This document shows positions 26,701 to 34,190 of a stretch of 63,022 bases of DNA, one piece after another. The stretch spans positions 1-63,022 of the forward strand of contig CACYSD010000010.1 of assembly GCA_902776985.1 (NCBI GenBank), given 5' to 3'. The notes under the pieces were generated by a model. That model was given only the letters and a program-made list of their open reading frames with translations, did not search any database and had not been told where the DNA came from. Numbering within the stretch: the first letter of the stretch is position 1; every line of letters starts with the position of its first letter. The position numbers were made by a program, and so were the translations under genes. This stretch comes from UBA3839 sp902776985. GTDB taxonomy: Bacteria > Bacteroidota > Bacteroidia > Bacteroidales > Bacteroidaceae.

Positions 26701-27179
26701 AAAGTCTCGTCCAGTCCCCAGGCTATGGAACAGTGGTCGAAAATCATATTCGTGCCGTTGGCTATACCTGCAGCGTCCTTGCCCGACGAACCGCCCTTGC
26801 CCATGCGAAACTTCATGTAGCGCACAATGATGTTGTCGGCACCAGAGAACGACACTCCGTCGCCATAGACAATTACTCCTTCTCCTGGAGCGGTCTGTCC
26901 AGCCACGTATAGGTTCTTGGCAAACGTGATGCGTGAACTGATCTTTATCACGCCTGACACATCGAACACCACGATGCGGTTTGGCTGACTCACAGCGTCA
27001 CGCAGCGACCCCGTTCCGCTATCGTTGAGGTTAGTAACGTGGTAGACGCTTCCGTTGCGTCCGCCTGTAGCGAATCGTCCCCAACCCTTTGCGTCGGGAA
27101 ACGCCAGTTGTTGAGCACTAACAGTCTGTGCAAGAGATGCACCCAGCATCAGACAAATAGTAAGGAAGAAATGTTTCAT
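23697..27179 (-). CDS. Secreted PL1-like pectate lyase with FN3 and autotransporter-type beta repeats
   Basis: An 1160-residue exported protein with a signal peptide (1-22). A right-handed beta-helix domain (about 24-330) has PL1-type landmarks AFPDAKGWGRFATGGRNG, SLRDAVSQPNRIVVFDVSG, GQTAPGEG and IIVRYMKFRMG. A Ca-binding-like DADGDGMPDAWE segment (about 380) and an FN3 domain (about 435-525) follow. Long repeats typical of autotransporter-associated beta strands come next (GTGALTVNTTNSYTG; GTNVYTGTTTVEGGRL). The tail YDLSGRKV...KNGNVYF resembles Prevotella secreted proteins. It probably cleaves pectin-like polymers, but specificity is not certain. No SusC/D neighbours are present. Confidence 0.85.
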   Translation of the reverse strand: MKHFFLTICLMLGASLAQTVSAQQLAFPDAKGWGRFATGGRNGSVYHVTNLNDSGTGSLRDAVSQPNRIVVFDVSGVIKISSRITFAKNLYVAGQTAPGEGVIVYGDGVSFSGADNIIVRYMKFRMGKGGSSGKDAAGIANGTNMIFDHCSIAWGLDETFSINWDNKGTAPADITISNCIVGQGLLTHSAGGLIQADRISLYRNFYCDNDTRNNKIKGTNQYVNCLVYNWKSGCYLMGGDSEGYSYANATNNLFINGPAGGGNAMTGANAKYHIYAADNWQDRNVDGVFSPYEIPHSEYSGGPTFEVSPYNYPELPAWKAVQLIDSLLPEVGASLPYRDLADYYMVHQVKSFGTEGGIISSEYQLPIGAPTAWTVKSFTKPTDADGDGMPDAWETANGLNPNFNDAMVISANGYANIENYINSLSMENRTPFLRTPVLFAATSATDKSISLQWYDFTEGEDGFILEMQKGGKWEEVTRIAADTEAYTLKGMTEGNTYQLRMKAYKGENLFSDYTAILTAKTQPKQVEMVDVDNYEADFSWGLAEGEWNLTDANWNGNVYTDGTKVLFNPESNASITVKEQVAPLAVVFNSPADITIQGDGAITGSTSVNKAGTGALTVNTTNSYTGATVLHNGTFAFNSLKDGETASAIGASSEFGQNWIWNGGTWNYTGGNTSTNRSANLYADTEFDVQNTSATVTMSGRIQGTGSVTFGGKGTVQPTSSAFFGYDGPTILHGGKLHLAYLGSIEDKKLNLGQSSKLVLAGGTFTTKDANDNYTTYTMPIEAMEGTTSVFEPYRNCYIESPFTGSGTIDFRISWVREYLQGDMTGFYGRLIGDGVGSSNQLMLNTSKGMPNGVVELKGNIMMIYWQTNGDLHIGGLSGTSNSTLGGCSKQTSGHKMTWRIGGANTDETFAGIINNKASNTADKYDGTTNIVKEGSGDWRLSGTNVYTGTTTVEGGRLIVNGTHTTGGAYTVNNGATLMGRGTIGSKVTIKEGGTICPGDTSTLIPYTLKLNGGLTVNKNGQMEFIVTRKDSRCYSNRLEITGACVINGATLVLNINNAAEIPDDTELILFSKLGTVSGTGFTTIIPAQPSETQLWDTSTLLTNGRIRVVNKEKALGIESLNSDACNDRDSTYDLSGRKVSSSAKGIVIKNGNVYFLSGK

Positions 27180-27198
27180 GATTCTTAATTGATTTCTG

Positions 27199-27206
27199 CA
27201 AAGTTA
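27199..27206 (-). promoter_or_regulatory. -7 box of pectate lyase gene
   Basis: Perfect TAACTTTG on the minus strand, 20 bases before the ATG at 27179. Confidence 0.6.
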
Positions 27207-27472
27207 TCAATATGTTTTCAATAATACAAGATACATGGGGTAAAAAGCGTATTAAAGGAAATTTTCACTTTTGGGAATAGAGATTTGATTGTGGCAAAGG
27301 AGACAAATTTGTTGCTTTGAAAAGTGAAATTGCAAAGGCTCTGATGTACAGCAATGTTGTTCGTGTTGGATAACTTTTTGATTGAAGTGAATTTGATAAA
27401 ATACTGATAATTAGCAATGTAAAAAAATATTTGGAAAAGTGATAGTTTTACAAAAATATTATTTTGAAAAAT

Positions 27473-27503
27473 TTTGAAAATCAAAAAAAGACTTGTAGAT
27501 TTG
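27473..27503 (+). promoter_or_regulatory. nrdJ promoter (-33 TTTG and -7 TAGATTTG)
   Basis: TTTG (27473-27476), a 19-base spacer and TAGATTTG (27496-27503) together match the full Bacteroidetes promoter. The predicted RNA start near 27510 gives a leader of about 88 bases carrying a hairpin. Confidence 0.7.
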
Positions 27504-27519
27504 CAAAGTAAATGAAATG

Positions 27520-27548
27520 TACGGTTAACAGTCATGCTGTTCACCGTA
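27520..27548 (+). promoter_or_regulatory. Hairpin in nrdJ 5' leader
   Basis: TACGGTTAACAG and CTGTTCACCGTA form a 12-bp stem with one mismatch around loop TCATG. No T run follows, so it is not a terminator. It could be an operator palindrome or an RNA structure that controls or protects the nrdJ message. Confidence 0.5.
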
Positions 27549-27597
27549 TATTATTTGCGATTCATTTCAACGCTACACTAAATATTACTTTTTATTA

Positions 27598-30138
27598 ATG
27601 GCACAGAAAACATATACCTACGATGAGGCATTTGAAGCCTCGCTTGCGTATTTTTGCGGCGACGAACTCGCTGCCCGTGTTTGGGTAAACAAATACGCTA
27701 TGAAAGACTCGTATGGCAAAATCTACGAGAAGTCCCCAGAGGACATGCACTGGCGTATAGCCAACGAGATTGCACGTATCGAGCAAAAGTATCCTAATCC
27801 GATGTCGGCTCAGCAGGTGTTCGATCTGTTGGATCACTTCAAGTACATCGTTCCTGCCGGCAGCCCAATGACAGGAATCGGTAACAATTTCCAGGTGGCT
27901 TCGCTCAGCAACTGCTTCGTTGTAGGACTGGACGGAAACGCTGACTCCTATGGAGCAATCATTAAAATTGATGAGGAACAGGTGCAGCTGATGAAGCGCA
28001 GAGGTGGAGTAGGTCATGACCTCTCTCACATCCGTCCGAAGGGATCGCCGGTGAAGAACTCTGCGCTGACCAGCACTGGGCTTGTGCCTTTCATGGAACG
28101 ATACAGCAACTCCACTCGTGAGGTGGCTCAGGATGGACGTCGCGGTGCGCTGATGCTATCCGTAAGCATTAAGCATCCCGATGCAGAGGCGTTTATTGAT
28201 GCCAAGATGACTGAGGGCAAGGTGACTGGTGCAAATGTGTCGGTACGTATTGACGATGAATTCATGAAAGATGCCCTTGAGGGAAAACCGTATAGACAGC
28301 AGTTTCCAATTGATAGCGACAAACCAATCTGGGAGAAGGATATCGACGCAAGCGCGCTGTGGAAGAAAATTGTTCACAACGCTTGGAAGAGTGCCGAACC
28401 AGGAGTCCTCTTTTGGGACACTATCATCAGAGAGTCTGTTCCCGACTGCTATGCCGACCTTGGCTACAGAACCATCTCTACCAACCCTTGTGGTGAGATT
28501 CCTCTCTGCCCTTATGATTCATGCCGTCTGTTGGCCATTAACCTCTATTCTTACGTGGACAATCCGTTTACTAAGCAGGCACGCTTCAATTACGAACTCT
28601 TCCGCAAGCATGTGGCTCTGGCTCAGAGAATAATGGACGACATCATCGACCTTGAGTTGGAGAAGATAGAACTCATACTGAAGAAAGTGGATTCAGATCC
28701 TCAGAGTGAAGAGGTGAAGGGCAGCGAACGCCATCTTTGGGAGAAGATATATGACAAGAGTAGTCGTGGACGCCGCACAGGTGTGGGCATTACAGCCGAA
28801 GGAGATATGATAGCCGCTATGGGCCTGACTTATGGTACTCCTGAAGCTACTTATTTCTCAACTGACATCCACAAGAACGTAGCTATAGAGGCTTATCGCT
28901 CATCAGTGGTCATGGCTAAGGAGCGCGGTGCCTTCGACATATATGATGCTGAGCGTGAAAAGAATAATCCGTTTATCAATCGCATCAAGCGTGTGGATCC
29001 AGCCTTGTATGATGACATGAGACACTACGGTCGTCGCAACATTGCCTGTCTGACAATTGCTCCAACCGGCACCACATCGCTCATGACGCAGACAACAAGC
29101 GGTATTGAACCTGTGTTCAAGCCTGTTTACAAGCGTCGTCGCAAGGTGAACCCCAACGACACTAACGTGCATGTGGATTTTGTTGACGAAACAGGTGATT
29201 CTTTCGAGGAATACATAGTATACCATCCTAAGTTCCTCACATGGATGAAGGTAAACGGCTACGACACCAAAAAACGATATACTCAGGAGGAAATCGATGA
29301 ACTCGTGCAGAAGTCTCCTTACTACAAGGCTACAGCCAACGATGTGGACTGGAAGGAAAAGGTGAAGATGCAGGGTTCAATACAGAAGTGGGTTGACCAC
29401 TCCATTTCCGTGACCATCAACCTCCCGAACAACGTGAGCGAGGAACTGGTGGGCGAACTCTATGTTGAGGCATGGCGTTGCGGATGTAAGGGCTGTACTG
29501 TCTATCGTGACGGTTCACGCGCCGGAGTGCTTATCTCTACCGACAAGAATAAGAAGAAAGACAAGGACTGCGACTGCACACCACCGGTTGTGACCGAAGT
29601 TCGTCCCGTAAGCCTAGAATGTGACGTGGTTCGTTTCCAGAACAACAAGGAGAAGTGGGTTGCTTTTGTGGGTCTGCTCGACGGCTATCCATACGAGATA
29701 TTCACCGGTGTTCTCGACGACGAGGACGGAATCGCATTGCCTAAGACCGTGACCTCAGGACATATCATCAAGAGTCTTGATGAGAACGGAGTTAAGCGCT
29801 ACGACTTCCAGTTTGTCAACCGCCGCGGTTACAAGACTACCATTGAAGGTCTGTCGGAGAAGTTCAACAAGGAATACTGGAACTACGCAAAACTCATCTC
29901 AGGAGTGCTCCGCTACCGTATGCCTCTGACCAACGTACTCAAGCTCATCGGCTCACTCTCGCTCGACGACGAGAGCATCAATACTTGGAAGAACGGTGTG
30001 GAACGTGCTCTGAAGAAATATGTTCAGGATGGAACTGAAGCCAAGGGACAGAAATGCCCTGTCTGCAGACACGAAAGCCTCGTTTATCAGGAAGGCTGCC
30101 TCATCTGCAAGGACTGCGGTGCAAGCAAATGCGGATAA
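27598..30138 (+). CDS. nrdJ: Class II (adenosylcobalamin-dependent) ribonucleotide reductase
   Basis: Reduces ribonucleotides to deoxyribonucleotides with a B12-derived radical, with or without oxygen. The 846-residue protein carries NCFVVGLDGNADSYGAI, RRGGVGHDLSHIRPKGSPV, the NPCGEIPLCPYDSCRLLAINL finger and APTGTTSLMTQTTSGIEPVF. The C-terminus (about 818-846) is a zinc ribbon, CPVCRHESL...CLICKDCGASKCG, whose Cys pairs fit both metal binding and thiol relay. folB starts three bases after its stop, suggesting co-transcription. Together with mutAB this gives the cell two cobalamin-dependent enzymes in the window. Confidence 0.95.
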   Translation: MAQKTYTYDEAFEASLAYFCGDELAARVWVNKYAMKDSYGKIYEKSPEDMHWRIANEIARIEQKYPNPMSAQQVFDLLDHFKYIVPAGSPMTGIGNNFQVASLSNCFVVGLDGNADSYGAIIKIDEEQVQLMKRRGGVGHDLSHIRPKGSPVKNSALTSTGLVPFMERYSNSTREVAQDGRRGALMLSVSIKHPDAEAFIDAKMTEGKVTGANVSVRIDDEFMKDALEGKPYRQQFPIDSDKPIWEKDIDASALWKKIVHNAWKSAEPGVLFWDTIIRESVPDCYADLGYRTISTNPCGEIPLCPYDSCRLLAINLYSYVDNPFTKQARFNYELFRKHVALAQRIMDDIIDLELEKIELILKKVDSDPQSEEVKGSERHLWEKIYDKSSRGRRTGVGITAEGDMIAAMGLTYGTPEATYFSTDIHKNVAIEAYRSSVVMAKERGAFDIYDAEREKNNPFINRIKRVDPALYDDMRHYGRRNIACLTIAPTGTTSLMTQTTSGIEPVFKPVYKRRRKVNPNDTNVHVDFVDETGDSFEEYIVYHPKFLTWMKVNGYDTKKRYTQEEIDELVQKSPYYKATANDVDWKEKVKMQGSIQKWVDHSISVTINLPNNVSEELVGELYVEAWRCGCKGCTVYRDGSRAGVLISTDKNKKKDKDCDCTPPVVTEVRPVSLECDVVRFQNNKEKWVAFVGLLDGYPYEIFTGVLDDEDGIALPKTVTSGHIIKSLDENGVKRYDFQFVNRRGYKTTIEGLSEKFNKEYWNYAKLISGVLRYRMPLTNVLKLIGSLSLDDESINTWKNGVERALKKYVQDGTEAKGQKCPVCRHESLVYQEGCLICKDCGASKCG

Positions 30139-30141
30139 ACA

Positions 30142-30561
30142 ATGAAGATTTTACTTAATTCAATACGTATCTTTGCCACTCATGGTGTGTTGCCAATGGA
30201 GCACACCGTGGGTGCATGGTATACGGTAGATCTACAACTGACTACCGACTTTACCAAGGCAATGATTAGTGACGACATAGACGATACCCTTGACTATTCA
30301 GGCATCTATGCCGTGGTGGAAAAGGAAATGCAGACGAGGTCAAAACTCGTGGAACATGTTGCAGGGAGAGTGATTGAGGCGGTCTTTGAGAACTTTCCCG
30401 CCATCAGCGCCATACATTTGCGACTGGTCAAGGAAAATCCTCCAATTCCTTCTTTCAAAGGACAGAGTTGCGGCGTCGATATCCAGACGACAAGGGAAGA
30501 ATGGCTCGAAATCAAGAAAAAATCAGCCGTAACTTCTTTCCCTTTCAACAATAATCACTAA
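30142..30561 (+). CDS. folB: Dihydroneopterin aldolase
   Basis: Splits 7,8-dihydroneopterin into 6-hydroxymethyl-dihydropterin and glycolaldehyde in folate synthesis. The 139-residue protein shows IRIFATHGVLPMEHTVG, the TLDYSGIYAVVEKEM helix, VEHVAGRVIEAVFENFP and the late strand HLRLVKENPPIP. It is slightly longer at the C-terminus than the usual 120 residues. Its start lies three bases past nrdJ, so both nucleotide-related genes probably share the nrdJ promoter. Confidence 0.93.
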   Translation: MKILLNSIRIFATHGVLPMEHTVGAWYTVDLQLTTDFTKAMISDDIDDTLDYSGIYAVVEKEMQTRSKLVEHVAGRVIEAVFENFPAISAIHLRLVKENPPIPSFKGQSCGVDIQTTREEWLEIKKKSAVTSFPFNNNH

Positions 30562-30566
30562 CTTTG
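30559..30566 (+). promoter_or_regulatory. -7 box of MFS transporter gene
   Basis: Perfect TAACTTTG overlapping the folB stop codon (TAA, 30559-30561), 41 bases before the MFS ATG. Confidence 0.6.
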
Positions 30567-30607
30567 CAGCCACTGAATAACAATACCTTAATTCATACAA
30601 ACTATTT

Positions 30608-32053
30608 ATGGCTTCTTTACAAACATCAAAAATGACAAATTACCGATGGGTGATTTGTGCAATGCTGTTCTTTGCAACTACGGTGAACTACCTGGACAGA
30701 CAGGTTCTTTCACTCACTTGGGATGAATTTATCAAACCTGAATTCCACTGGGATGAATCGCACTACGGCAAGATTACTTCCATCTTCTCCATTGTCTATG
30801 CTATCTGTATGCTTTTTGCAGGCAGATTTATCGACTGGATGGGAACCAAGAAAGGTTATATCTGGGCAATTGTAGTATGGAGCTTAGGCGCATGTCTCCA
30901 TGCTTTCTGCGGCGTGTTTACAGAAGGATGGCTTGGACTTGGTGGTAAGGCTGACCTTATACAGGCAGTAGGCGATACAGCGGTAATTATAGCTACTGTG
31001 TCTATGTATGCCTTTCTCTTTGCCCGATGCATACTGGCACTTGGAGAAGCTGGTAACTTCCCTGCAGCGATTAAGGTGACTGCTGAATACTTCCCTAAGC
31101 GCGACCGTGCGTTCGCCACATCGATCTTCAATTCCGGAGCATCTATCGGTGCTTTGATTGCTCCTATATCGATTCCACCACTTGCCAAGGCTTTCGGATG
31201 GGAAATGGCGTTCATCGTGATTGGTGCGCTTGGTTTCATCTGGGCTGGACTCTGGATTTTCCTCTATGCACCACCAGCAAAGAGCAAGCATGTGAATCAG
31301 GCAGAGCTTATTTACATTGAACAGGATCAGGACGACCTTGCCAATGTGACTAAGGATGCAGTTGTTGCCGACAACGAACCCAAACTCTCCTTCCTCGATT
31401 GTTTCAAGTTCAAGCAGACTTGGGCGTTTGCCTTCGGTAAGTTCATGACCGATGGTGTTTGGTGGTTCTTCCTCTTCTGGACTCCATCGTACCTGAATAC
31501 TCAGTTCGGTATCAAGACAACAGATCCGCTGGGAATGCTCCTGATTTTCTCGCTCTATCTTGTCACTATGCTCTCTATCTATGGTGGAAAGCTGCCAACC
31601 ATAATCATAAATAAGACAGGAAAGAATCCATACGCTGCCCGTATGCAGGCAATGCTTATCTTTGCATTCTTCCCACTTGTGGTTCTGCTGGCTCAGCCTC
31701 TCGGAACTATCTCTCCTTGGTTTCCTGTAATCCTTATCGGTATTGGTGGTGCTGCACACCAGAGTTGGTCGGCTAATATCTTCTCAACTGTAAGCGATAT
31801 GTTCCCAAAATCAGCGGTTGCCACAATTACTGGTATTGGTGGTATGGCTGGAGGTGTTGGTTCCATGATACTGCAGTGGGTGGCTGGTGACCTCTTTGTT
31901 TATGCAGGCGAGACCAACATGCATTTCTTCGGATTCGAAGGTAAACCAGCCGGTTACTTCGTAATCTTCTGCGTCTGTGCAGTTGCATACCTCATAGGTT
32001 GGGTGGTAATGAAGTCACTCGTACCGAAGTACAAACCAATCGTAGTGGAATAA
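30608..32053 (+). CDS. MFS transporter, ExuT-like (anion:cation symporter family)
   Basis: A 481-residue inner-membrane transporter with about twelve helices. The N-terminus RWVICAMLFFATTVNYLDRQVLSL and the loop ALGEAGNFPAAIKVTAEYFPKRDRAFATSIFNSG are typical of ACS-family hexuronate/galactonate carriers such as ExuT. The insert after helix 3 (VFTEGWLGLGGKADLIQAVGD) and the acidic central loop (QDQDDLANVTKDAVVADNEPK) are longer than usual. Likely substrates are sugar acids such as galacturonate, which would fit the pectate lyase 3 kb upstream, but that link is inference. It has its own promoter. Confidence 0.85.
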   Translation: MASLQTSKMTNYRWVICAMLFFATTVNYLDRQVLSLTWDEFIKPEFHWDESHYGKITSIFSIVYAICMLFAGRFIDWMGTKKGYIWAIVVWSLGACLHAFCGVFTEGWLGLGGKADLIQAVGDTAVIIATVSMYAFLFARCILALGEAGNFPAAIKVTAEYFPKRDRAFATSIFNSGASIGALIAPISIPPLAKAFGWEMAFIVIGALGFIWAGLWIFLYAPPAKSKHVNQAELIYIEQDQDDLANVTKDAVVADNEPKLSFLDCFKFKQTWAFAFGKFMTDGVWWFFLFWTPSYLNTQFGIKTTDPLGMLLIFSLYLVTMLSIYGGKLPTIIINKTGKNPYAARMQAMLIFAFFPLVVLLAQPLGTISPWFPVILIGIGGAAHQSWSANIFSTVSDMFPKSAVATITGIGGMAGGVGSMILQWVAGDLFVYAGETNMHFFGFEGKPAGYFVIFCVCAVAYLIGWVVMKSLVPKYKPIVVE

Positions 32054-32083
32054 TTTATAATTTATAATTTGTAATTTATAATA
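32051..32083. repeat. AT-rich spacer repeat (TAATTTATAAT type)
   Basis: Follows the MFS gene and repeats TAATTTATAATTTGTAATTTATAAT. Related stretches lie at 57419-57441, 60420-60450, 49193-49212 and 62175-62202, always between genes. Confidence 0.5.
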
Positions 32084-32100
32084 TTTTTTTTGTAACTTTG
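32068..32100 (+). promoter_or_regulatory. tRNA-Arg promoter (-33 TTTG, -7 TAACTTTG)
   Basis: TTTG (32068-32071), a 21-base spacer and TAACTTTG (32093-32100) match the Bacteroidetes consensus. The predicted start near 32106 leaves about 30 bases of leader before the tRNA. Confidence 0.7.
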
Positions 32101-32135
32101 CAGCCGCAAACTCGAAAGGGTTGGTAAAAAAGGAT

Positions 32136-32210
32136 GGTCCGGTAGCTCAGTTGGATTAGAGCAACAGCCTTCTAAGCTGTGGGTCAAGGGTTCGAATCCC
32201 TTCCGGATCA
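32136..32210 (+). tRNA. tRNA-Arg(TCT)
   Basis: A 75-base cloverleaf. The acceptor GGTCCGG pairs with CCGGATC (one G-U), the D arm reads GCTCAGTTGGATTAGAGC, and the anticodon stem ACAGC/GCTGT encloses loop CTTCTAA (anticodon TCT, reading AGA). The T arm holds GGGTTCGAATCCC. The discriminator is A and CCA is not encoded. Confidence 0.96.
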
Positions 32211-32214
32211 CAAG

Positions 32215-32277
32215 AACTTCTCTTGGAAAAGAAAATACATACTTGTATGTGTTTTTAAGTCCAAGAGAAGTTTTTTT
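32215..32277 (+). terminator. Terminator of tRNA-Arg
   Basis: AACTTCTCTTGGA pairs perfectly with TCCAAGAGAAGTT, with a smaller hairpin (ACATACTTGTATGT) in the loop, followed by a T run (32271-32277). The T run overlaps the stop codon of convergent dnaX. Confidence 0.88.
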
Positions 32278-34081
32278 ACCCAATAATCAAGTCGAATGCC
32301 TCTCGTAATTTTTCGAGAGCACTGTTCTCCTTACACATTATTTTATATTGTTCACCCTTTGAAAGCAGAACCTTGCTTTCGGTAGGTACATTGACGGTAA
32401 TTGCCAATGTCAGCGAGGGATTGTTGAATAACTTACGAAACCAGTCTGTAATCTGCATGCTCACTTGCCTGAACTGAGCTTCGGAATTCTTGTTCTCAAC
32501 CGTAAGACAGATGGTGTCTCCGTTGAGTACAGGCTCAATATTTCGCATTCTCTGTGCAAGGGCTGTGTCTTCTATTGGAAGCATGTCAGCGTAATTTAAC
32601 CACTGATCTTCCAGCGAGTCCTGAGTGAGGCGAAGATTAGCAGGAGCTTTGATGTTCGCTCCAGATGACGTATTTGTGAATACGGAATGGGATGGGGCAG
32701 CAGAGGGAGCCTGATTTTGGGCTTGTGCTTTGATAGAGAAAGATGAAGACTGTAAATGAGAAACTACAGGTCTGGCTTGAGGACGAACGGAGATTTGAGG
32801 CTTAACTTGTGGTTGAGCCTGAACCTTGGTCGTTTGCTGAGTCGTAACCTGAGTTTGAGAAGGAGTCTGAGCCTGCGAAGTAGCTGATTCCTTTGTCTCT
32901 GCCTTAGCACTTGTTAAAGCAGAGAAGATGGGTTTGAGTATATTCTTCGTAGGGCGACGCCCAGAAGGCAATGCGTCGTCGGTACCGCTGGCACACTGGG
33001 CAATCTCAATCAAGGTGAGTTCTACCAACAGACGTTTGTTCTGGCTCTGTCGGTAGCTGAGGTCGCAATCGGTGCATTTGCGGATGGCTGCATAGATGAA
33101 TCGTGGCTGCAGCCTCTTTGACTGCTCAATGTAGCGCTGACGCACATCGTCGCTTGTCTCAAGCAGCTTAACTGTAGATTCATCGCGGCTGATGAGCAGA
33201 TTGCGAAGGTGGGTGTTAAGACCGCCAATGAAATGCTGAGCATCGAATCCGCGGCTCAGAATCTCGTTGAGAGTAAGGATTATCTCAGGAATTTTGTTTT
33301 CTGAGAAGTAGTCAACGAGGCGGAAATAGTATTCGTAGTCAAGAACGTTAAGGTCGTCGATTGTTTGCTTGTAGGTGATATTTCCCTGGCAGAAACTTGC
33401 TACCTGGTCGAAGATGGAAAGTGCGTCGCGCATTCCTCCGTCAGCTTTCTGGGCAATGACATTAAGGGCTTCATTTTCGTATGTGATGCCTTCCTGCTCA
33501 GCCACACGTTGGAGATGCCCCACGATGTCCTGAACCGTCATGCGGTTGAAGTCATAAATCTGACAGCGTGAGAGTATCGTGGCGAGAAGTTTGTGCTTCT
33601 CCGTGGTGGCAAGAATGAATATAGCGTGTGCAGGCGGTTCCTCCAGTGTCTTGAGAAAGGCGTTGAAGGCTGCTGTGGAGAGCATGTGAACCTCATCGAT
33701 GATAAACACTTTGTACTTGCCTATCTGTGGCGGAATGTTGACTTGCTCAATGAGCTGACGGATGTCTTCAACTCCGTTGTTCGATGCAGCATCAAGTTCG
33801 TGGATGTTGTATGAACGCTGTTCGTTGAACGCCTTGCATGACTCACATTCCTCACAAGCATTGCCCGTGACAGGATCGGGATGAAGGCAGTTGATGGTTT
33901 TGGCAAAAATACGTGCGCAGGTGGTTTTACCTACGCCTCGAGGACCACAGAAGAGATATGCATGAGCCAGTCGTCCTGACTTAATGGAGTTCTTGAGTGT
34001 GGTAGTCAATGCCGATTGTCCCACAACACTGTCGAAGGTTACGGGACGGTATTTCCGTGCTGAAACTTGGTAGTTGCTCAC
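32276..34081 (-). CDS. dnaX: DNA polymerase III gamma/tau subunit
   Basis: The clamp-loader ATPase of the replisome. The 601-residue protein starts at a GTG (MSNYQVSARKYRPVTFDSVVGQ) matching the conserved N-terminus. It has Walker A GPRGVGKTT (46-54), a zinc module with C65, C76, C79 and C82, Walker B VFIIDEVHML and sensor/SRC residues in ILSRCQIYDF. Residues 390-470 are a Gln/Thr/Ala-rich linker (SQAQTPSQTQVTTQQTTKVQ). The C-terminal part is a tau-like domain. I see no obvious slippage heptamer for a short gamma form. Confidence 0.95.
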   Translation of the reverse strand: MSNYQVSARKYRPVTFDSVVGQSALTTTLKNSIKSGRLAHAYLFCGPRGVGKTTCARIFAKTINCLHPDPVTGNACEECESCKAFNEQRSYNIHELDAASNNGVEDIRQLIEQVNIPPQIGKYKVFIIDEVHMLSTAAFNAFLKTLEEPPAHAIFILATTEKHKLLATILSRCQIYDFNRMTVQDIVGHLQRVAEQEGITYENEALNVIAQKADGGMRDALSIFDQVASFCQGNITYKQTIDDLNVLDYEYYFRLVDYFSENKIPEIILTLNEILSRGFDAQHFIGGLNTHLRNLLISRDESTVKLLETSDDVRQRYIEQSKRLQPRFIYAAIRKCTDCDLSYRQSQNKRLLVELTLIEIAQCASGTDDALPSGRRPTKNILKPIFSALTSAKAETKESATSQAQTPSQTQVTTQQTTKVQAQPQVKPQISVRPQARPVVSHLQSSSFSIKAQAQNQAPSAAPSHSVFTNTSSGANIKAPANLRLTQDSLEDQWLNYADMLPIEDTALAQRMRNIEPVLNGDTICLTVENKNSEAQFRQVSMQITDWFRKLFNNPSLTLAITVNVPTESKVLLSKGEQYKIMCKENSALEKLREAFDLIIG

Positions 34082-34154
34082 TTATATTAATGATGAATGA
34101 AGAATAAATAATGAATAATTCTTTAATGAAGAATACTAATTGATATTCTTTCTG

Positions 34155-34162
34155 CAAATTTA
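34155..34162 (-). promoter_or_regulatory. -7 box of dnaX
   Basis: TAAATTTG on the minus strand; predicted start near 34148, leader about 67 bases. Confidence 0.5.
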
Positions 34163-34190
34163 ATAATTTCAGACGGAAAAAACCATCACA

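Larger units (their letters stand above)
27180..27597. other. Intergenic region between pectate lyase and nrdJ
   Basis: A 418-base AT-rich, gene-free spacer. It holds two divergent -7 boxes (27199-27206 on -, 27496-27503 on +) and an imperfect hairpin in the nrdJ leader (27520-27548). A minus-strand open frame at 27218-27544 has low-complexity composition and no recognisable motif; I do not call it a gene. No B12-box sequence typical of cobalamin riboswitches was seen. Confidence 0.6.

Noticed and set aside
27218..27544. A 108-codon minus-strand open frame in the nrdJ upstream spacer
   Set aside because: Phe/Lys/Asn/Ile-rich peptide from AT-rich DNA. It overlaps the nrdJ promoter and leader, and has no start context or motif.
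27180..27597. Cobalamin riboswitch before nrdJ
   Set aside because: No B12 box or expected multi-stem pattern could be found by eye; only one short hairpin is present.
30884..31759. A 291-codon minus-strand open frame inside the MFS gene
   Set aside because: Antisense shadow of a clear transporter; the peptide is hydrophilic with many Ser, Glu and Arg and no recognisable domain or promoter.
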